A DNA stretch of 9,137 nucleotides from Gammaproteobacteria bacterium (GTDB taxonomy: Bacteria; Pseudomonadota; Gammaproteobacteria; Pseudomonadales; DSM-25080). The notes under the pieces are model-generated. The model searched no databases. It saw nothing but the letters and a program-made list of their open reading frames with translations, and had not been told where the DNA came from. The DNA is taken from the NCBI GenBank assembly GCA_013372965.1, contig JABXIR010000120.1, positions 1 through 9,137 of the forward strand, given 5' to 3'. Positions 5,904-9,137 of the stretch are shown here, one piece after another (position 1 is the stretch's first letter; each line of letters opens with the position of its first letter). A program made the position numbers and the translations under genes.

Positions 5904-6587
5904 ATGACGAAAAAGTGGGTAGTATTTGGAATAGCAGGCATCGTGTGTGCGGCTGCCTTCACGGTGGTTTCATGGCGAGATTTACCAGCCTCAATAGAGG
6001 CTGCTCGGTCCACGGAAGTCACGAATCAGTCGGCGCCAAGTGGATCTGTAATAGGCCGGGACGAGCAAGTAAGTGAGCACATTTTGCACGAGAGTCCACC
6101 GCAGCATAGCAGCTCGCAAGATCAATCTCATCACTTCGATGAGACGATATGCAATATTGAAGCGAGTGGGGATGAATGCGTGTTAGAGTTAAATGCGAAT
6201 ACCATTACCGAGGCGCTTTACAATACGGAGCGAAATTCGCTTGACTCGATCCGCTTGTCGACGTTTATGCAAGCGGATAACTTTACGTCCGCTGTAGACG
6301 CTGTTGCTAATCATAGTGGTGAAACCATTGAGCTGAGCGAGCGCTTTAAACTCGAGGTTCAAGAAGCTTTGTTAGGATCAACTCTCACAAGTATCACTGC
6401 GGCTGGGTGTAATGAAAACCTTTGCTTGTTGGAGTTCGAGTTAGATCCAGGAGCTTCATGGCAAGATGCGGTAAATAAAATGGCTGGGCTTGGGGGCGCA
6501 TCCACTGTAATGCCTTTTCCCTCTCGGTCTGGTACGCGAATCCGCTATGTTTTAGCGCGAGACCCTCACTCGAGTATTTCATCGTAA
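5904..6587 (+). CDS. Membrane-anchored or secreted protein with two cysteine pairs, unknown function
   Basis: No family recognised. The frame is open from ATG 5835, but that stretch overlaps the previous gene; AGGA at 5892-5895, eight bases before ATG 5904, supports the later start and a 227-aa product. Residues 5-23 are one hydrophobic helix after MTKK, an uncleaved anchor or a signal peptide; the V-C15 context does not fit a lipobox. Residues about 25-80 are a hydrophilic linker rich in Ser, Glu, Gln and His. The folded part (81-227) has two similar blocks, ICNIEASGDECVLELN (C83, C92) and GCNENLCLLEFELD (C169, C174), each ending in a hydrophobic-acidic strand and consistent with two disulfide hairpins in a periplasmic domain. 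It lies 43 bp after the secreted cysteine peptide, probably in one operon ended by the 6629-6659 terminator. The function cannot be inferred. Confidence 0.75.
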   Translation: MTKKWVVFGIAGIVCAAAFTVVSWRDLPASIEAARSTEVTNQSAPSGSVIGRDEQVSEHILHESPPQHSSSQDQSHHFDETICNIEASGDECVLELNANTITEALYNTERNSLDSIRLSTFMQADNFTSAVDAVANHSGETIELSERFKLEVQEALLGSTLTSITAAGCNENLCLLEFELDPGASWQDAVNKMAGLGGASTVMPFPSRSGTRIRYVLARDPHSSISS

Positions 6588-6628
6588 TTATATGACGTCT
6601 CCGACGGGTTAGATTAATATCGCTACTC

Positions 6629-6659
6629 AAATCCGCGGAACTTGCATTCCGCGGATTTT
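6629..6659 (+). terminator. Intrinsic terminator of the cysteine-protein operon
   Basis: A 12-bp perfect stem, AAATCCGCGGAA (6629-6640) and its complement (6647-6658), with loop CTTGCA and TTTT at the 3' side (6656-6659). It starts 42 bases after the stop. The T run is short, so termination may be partial. The flanking AAA gives some activity on the other strand. Confidence 0.8.
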
Positions 6660-6727
6660 AAGTTGAAGGGCAAGCTTGAGCAATTACCGTGTGCCTGTCG
6701 TGATTACACCTATCAATTCTATGGCAT

Positions 6728-6758
6728 CTTTGCTAAGCCCCGCAAAGGTCGCTAAAAT
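6728..6758 (+). promoter_or_regulatory. Probable sigma-70 promoter of rlmE
   Basis: TTGCTA (6730-6735) and TAAAAT (6753-6758) are separated by an ideal 17 bp, predicting a start near 6765 and a leader of about 30 bases. An inverted repeat CTTTGC/GCAAAG (6728-6733 and 6742-6747) covers the -35 box and part of the spacer and could be an operator. Confidence 0.6.
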
Positions 6759-6794
6759 CCACACATCTTAACGATCTTACAAGGCAATACATCC

Positions 6795-7418
6795 ATGGCT
6801 CGCTCTAAAACCAGTGCACGTTGGCTTAACGAACACGTAAACGACAAGTACGTGAAGCAAGCACAAATCGACGGTTATCGCTCGCGCGCCAGCTACAAAC
6901 TCATCGAGATCAACGAAAAAGACAAACTGATTAAGCCCGGAATGTTTGCGCTCGACTTGGGCTCTGCGCCCGGTGGTTGGTCACAAATTATGGGGCCTTG
7001 GGTTGGGGCTAAAGGCAAGGTCATTGCCTCGGATATTCTGCCGATGGACACGTTGGCCGACGTTGAGTTCATTCAGGGTGACTTCACTGAAGACGAGGTG
7101 TTTGAGCAAATTATGGCGGCCATCGATGGTAATCCTGTCGACGTTGTCGTTTCGGATATGGCACCGAACCTTAGCGGCGTGAACGCTGTCGATCAATACG
7201 CGTCAATGTACCTAGTGGAGCTTGCGCTCGATATGGCGCGTCGTGTGCTTAAAACCGGTGGTAGCTTCTGCGCAAAGGTGTTTCAAGGTGTTGGCTATGA
7301 CGAATATCTGGCGGATGTGCGTTCTTCGTTTAGTAAAGTGGTCATTCGAAAGCCGGCTGCATCGCGCGCTCGATCACGCGAGGTTTATATCGTCGCGAAA
7401 GGATTTAAGGGCGAATAA
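6795..7418 (+). CDS. rlmE: 23S rRNA (uridine-2'-O)-methyltransferase RlmE (FtsJ/RrmJ)
   Basis: 207 aa, against 209 in E. coli, with strong similarity along the whole length. It methylates the 2'-OH of U2552 in the 23S rRNA A-loop on the 50S subunit, using S-adenosylmethionine; loss in E. coli delays late 50S assembly. The SAM-binding motif is LDLGSAPGGWSQ (53-64), and the catalytic tetrad K35, D121, K161, E196 equals E. coli K38, D124, K164, E199 with a constant shift of three. The ending SRARSREVYIVAKG is diagnostic. AAGG ten bases before the ATG is a modest ribosome site. In E. coli the gene lies upstream of ftsH; here the next gene is an unrelated hydrolase, so that linkage is broken. It is preceded by its own sigma-70-like promoter. 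Confidence 0.97.
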   Translation: MARSKTSARWLNEHVNDKYVKQAQIDGYRSRASYKLIEINEKDKLIKPGMFALDLGSAPGGWSQIMGPWVGAKGKVIASDILPMDTLADVEFIQGDFTEDEVFEQIMAAIDGNPVDVVVSDMAPNLSGVNAVDQYASMYLVELALDMARRVLKTGGSFCAKVFQGVGYDEYLADVRSSFSKVVIRKPAASRARSREVYIVAKGFKGE

Positions 7419-7445
7419 GGCACATCCAAACGCTTATTTATTCAG

Positions 7446-7475
7446 TATAGTAGGGGGAAACGAGCTCCGAGCTCG
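7446..7475 (+). promoter_or_regulatory. Candidate promoter and operator of the kynurenine operon
   Basis: TATAGT (7446-7451) is a good -10 box, but the -35 region (near 7423-7428) is poor, suggesting dependence on an activator. Just downstream, CGAGCTC-C-GAGCTCG (7461-7475) is a 15-bp near-perfect palindrome covering about +3 to +18 of the predicted transcript, a position where a bound repressor would block transcription. Confidence 0.45.
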
Positions 7476-7501
7476 TCAACCATTCTAACCATAAGCTGAA
7501 T

Positions 7502-8308
7502 ATGAAACGCGTATTAAAACTCTCTACTTGTAGTCTTTTTCTATCATGTCTCGTCTCGCCTGTTTTCGCACAGTCGGTGCCGAGCAACGTGCCTTTTAGC
7601 GACGTGCTAGAGGCCTCGGCAGCGGTGCAAACCCGCGTGCATCATTACGGCGAGCAGGATGAACAGCTCGTCGAAGTTATCGAGCCTGCTAAAAAACCTA
7701 AAGCCAATGTCGTTTTTATTCATGGAGGGTGTTGGCTGGCCGATTACGGTGTGGACCACAGCCGCGCGCTGCTATCGGCAATCGCTGCGAATGGCTACCG
7801 TGCGATCGCACCGGAATACACTCGAATCACCGATGGCGTGAGTCCGTGGCCGGAAATGCAGCACGATTTACAACAAGCGGTGCGTTGGGTACTTAATAGT
7901 TACCCAGAAGAACCCGTTTGGCTTGTCGGTCATTCCGCGGGAGGGCACTTGGCGCTCTTGTTGGCCCCCGACTTTCATCACGAGGTATCGGGTGTGATCG
8001 GCTTAGCCCCGATTGTCGATTTGGCGGCCTACGCTCAGGTAGCTAATGGGTGTGCGGTCGCGACCTCATCATTAGTCCCTGTGGGCGTCAGTTCGGCTGA
8101 ATTCTATGAGCAATTTAGCCCGGTTAACCGAGAACAACATGCAAACACGCAGGTATTCCGGGGCGGCGCCGATGTGATCGTCGAGCAGAGTCAAGCAAGT
8201 GAGCTATTCGTAACGCAGACAGTGGGCGACGCGGGGCATTTTGACTTTATTATGCCGAATACCCGCGCGTTTAATGCCTGGGTGTCTTGGTTGGAGGAGC
8301 AGCAGTGA
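7502..8308 (+). CDS. Exported alpha/beta hydrolase, probable kynurenine formamidase (arylformamidase)
   Basis: 268 aa. Probable reaction: N-formyl-L-kynurenine to L-kynurenine plus formate. Residues 1-23 are a Sec signal (MKRVLK, a hydrophobic stretch, cleavage after V-F-A23). The mature part is an alpha/beta hydrolase: oxyanion motif HGGCW (74-78), nucleophile elbow GHSAGGH with S145, likely acid D224 (GGADVIV) and histidine H246 (AGHFDFI). HGGxW is shared by eukaryote-type arylformamidases (AFMID/BNA7) and related esterases; it is not the metal-dependent bacterial KynB family. The pathway assignment rests mainly on its four-base overlap with kynureninase. The signal peptide is odd, since formamidases are normally cytoplasmic. 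No good ribosome site precedes the ATG; the start is supported by the signal sequence. Alternative: an exported carboxylesterase recruited to the operon. Confidence 0.8.
   Translation: MKRVLKLSTCSLFLSCLVSPVFAQSVPSNVPFSDVLEASAAVQTRVHHYGEQDEQLVEVIEPAKKPKANVVFIHGGCWLADYGVDHSRALLSAIAANGYRAIAPEYTRITDGVSPWPEMQHDLQQAVRWVLNSYPEEPVWLVGHSAGGHLALLLAPDFHHEVSGVIGLAPIVDLAAYAQVANGCAVATSSLVPVGVSSAEFYEQFSPVNREQHANTQVFRGGADVIVEQSQASELFVTQTVGDAGHFDFIMPNTRAFNAWVSWLEEQQ
8293..8307 (+). promoter_or_regulatory. Ribosome site and GTG start of kynU inside the hydrolase gene
   Basis: GGAGGAG (8293-8299), five bases before GTG 8305, lies within the last codons of the hydrolase, and the GTGA shares the stop TGA (8306-8308). 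This fixes the kynU start and indicates translational coupling. Confidence 0.85.
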
Positions 8309-9137
8309 TAAGTCGGCAAGAGCTATTAGAACGCGATCAAGCGGATGAGCTGGCGTTCTGTCGTGATCGTTTCAGCATCCCGGAAGGCACCGTGTATCTG
8401 GATGGAAACTCTCTAGGGGTGTTGCCGAAACAAGTTGTCTCGTCGGTATCGGACGTCGTCAGTCATCAGTGGGGTGTCGATCTGATTTCGAGTTGGAATA
8501 AACACGGTTGGATTGAGATGGCTCAGCGCGTCGGCGATGGCATCGGCGCTCTGATTGGCGCGGCGCCGGGGCAGGTGGTGTGCACCGATTCGATCTCGGT
8601 GAATTTGTTCAAGGTGCTGGGAGCGGCGAAGTCACTTCAGCCTGATCGCCGAGTTGTGTTATCGACTGTGGATAACTTTCCTACCGACTTATATATGGTG
8701 CAAGGTTTAAGTCGTTTGTTGGGCGAACATGAAATCGAGCTGCAGCTGGTGGAAGAAGGCGAGCTCTCCGATCACATTAATGAATCGGTCATGGCCATCA
8801 TGGTCAGTCATGTAAATTTCCGAACGGGCGCTCTGCTCGACATGTTGGATCTTACCGAGCGAGCCCATCACGCCGGTGCGCTGGCAATTTGGGACCTGGC
8901 TCACTCCGCTGGGGCGCTTGAGGTCGAGCTCGACGCGTGTCACGTCGACTTTGCTGTTGGCTGCACTTATAAATATTTAAATGCAGGGCCCGGCGCACCG
9001 GCGTTCGTGTATTGCAACCAAGCAATCGTTCAGCAGGTGACGCAGCCATTGTCAGGATGGATGGGGCATGCGTTCGCGTTCGAATTCGACTCGAACTATA
9101 CGCCCGACGCAGGGATCAAAAAGTTTCTCTGCGGCAC
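8305..9137 (+). CDS. kynU: Kynureninase, N-terminal 277 codons (3' end outside window)
   Basis: PLP-dependent fold-type I enzyme that splits L-kynurenine into anthranilate and L-alanine (and 3-hydroxykynurenine into 3-hydroxyanthranilate). About two thirds is visible, open to the window end; the family is around 420 aa. Signatures: YLDGNSLGVLPK near the N-terminus (substrate/PLP entry), SWNKHGWIEMAQRVGDGIGALIGA, VSHVNFRTGALLDM, the cofactor-ring motif DLAHSAGA (D197, H200) and the Schiff-base lysine K223 in TYKYLNAGPGAPAFVY. All expected residues in this part are intact. GTG start with a strong GGAGGAG site inside the preceding hydrolase gene, overlap GTGA. With that hydrolase it forms consecutive steps of tryptophan degradation; tryptophan 2,3-dioxygenase or kynurenine monooxygenase may follow downstream (inference). 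Confidence 0.95.
   Translation, partial: MISRQELLERDQADELAFCRDRFSIPEGTVYLDGNSLGVLPKQVVSSVSDVVSHQWGVDLISSWNKHGWIEMAQRVGDGIGALIGAAPGQVVCTDSISVNLFKVLGAAKSLQPDRRVVLSTVDNFPTDLYMVQGLSRLLGEHEIELQLVEEGELSDHINESVMAIMVSHVNFRTGALLDMLDLTERAHHAGALAIWDLAHSAGALEVELDACHVDFAVGCTYKYLNAGPGAPAFVYCNQAIVQQVTQPLSGWMGHAFAFEFDSNYTPDAGIKKFLCG

Noticed and set aside
6946..7488. Alternative frames over rlmE (78-, 71- and 88-aa)
   Set aside because: The RlmE frame has all catalytic residues; these are out-of-frame readings with no signals of their own.
8707..9049. Minus-strand frames at the window end
   Set aside because: They lie antisense to kynureninase, whose motifs are unambiguous.
1..9137. CRISPR arrays, tRNA/rRNA genes, transposases, toxin-antitoxin or phage-defence genes
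   Set aside because: No regular repeat-spacer pattern, cloverleaf or characteristic protein motif was seen on reading either strand.

Overview
The window reads as chromosomal DNA of a Gram-negative, probably marine or environmental gammaproteobacterium. This is inferred from the close match of its RlmE to the E. coli type, the lipoprotein and Sec signals, good Shine-Dalgarno sites and a mid-range GC content. No tRNA, rRNA, CRISPR array, insertion sequence or phage gene is visible. Coding density is high and no gene-free stretch exceeds 300 bases.

Layout. (1) 1-1838: the end of an ABC-2 type export operon, with two permeases overlapping by ATGA. The first is cut by the window start. (2) 1841-2617, minus strand: a membrane-anchored XRE-type regulator with two 2TM units, meeting the permease tail-to-tail with only 2 bp between the stops. 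(3) 2618-2852: a divergent control region with phased CCTGACAY direct repeats and several inverted repeats. (4) 2853-4664: an exported lipoprotein of peptidase family M2 (ACE-like dipeptidyl carboxypeptidase) with an intact active site, closed by a strong intrinsic terminator at 4677-4710. (5) 4742-5461, minus strand: a TrmH/SpoU-family RNA 2'-O-methyltransferase. (6) 5639-6587: a two-gene unit of unknown function, made of a 73-aa secreted four-cysteine peptide and a 227-aa membrane-anchored protein with two cysteine-pair motifs, closed by a terminator at 6629-6659. (7) 6795-7418: rlmE with its own likely promoter. (8) 7502 to the window end: a kynurenine-pathway operon, made of an exported alpha/beta hydrolase that resembles arylformamidase and kynureninase (kynU, cut by the window end), translationally coupled by a GTGA overlap.

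How the genes fit together. The formamidase and kynureninase catalyse consecutive steps of tryptophan breakdown (N-formylkynurenine to kynurenine to anthranilate plus alanine). The odd point is that the first enzyme carries a signal peptide. The ABC permeases need an ATPase and usually an HlyD-like adaptor, probably encoded just upstream of the window. The M2 peptidase, RNA methyltransferase and RlmE look like independent single-gene units. The best candidate for something undescribed is the cysteine-rich secreted pair at 5639-6587, with its palindrome-bearing promoter region. Second is the membrane-bound XRE regulator with its repeat-rich divergent region.
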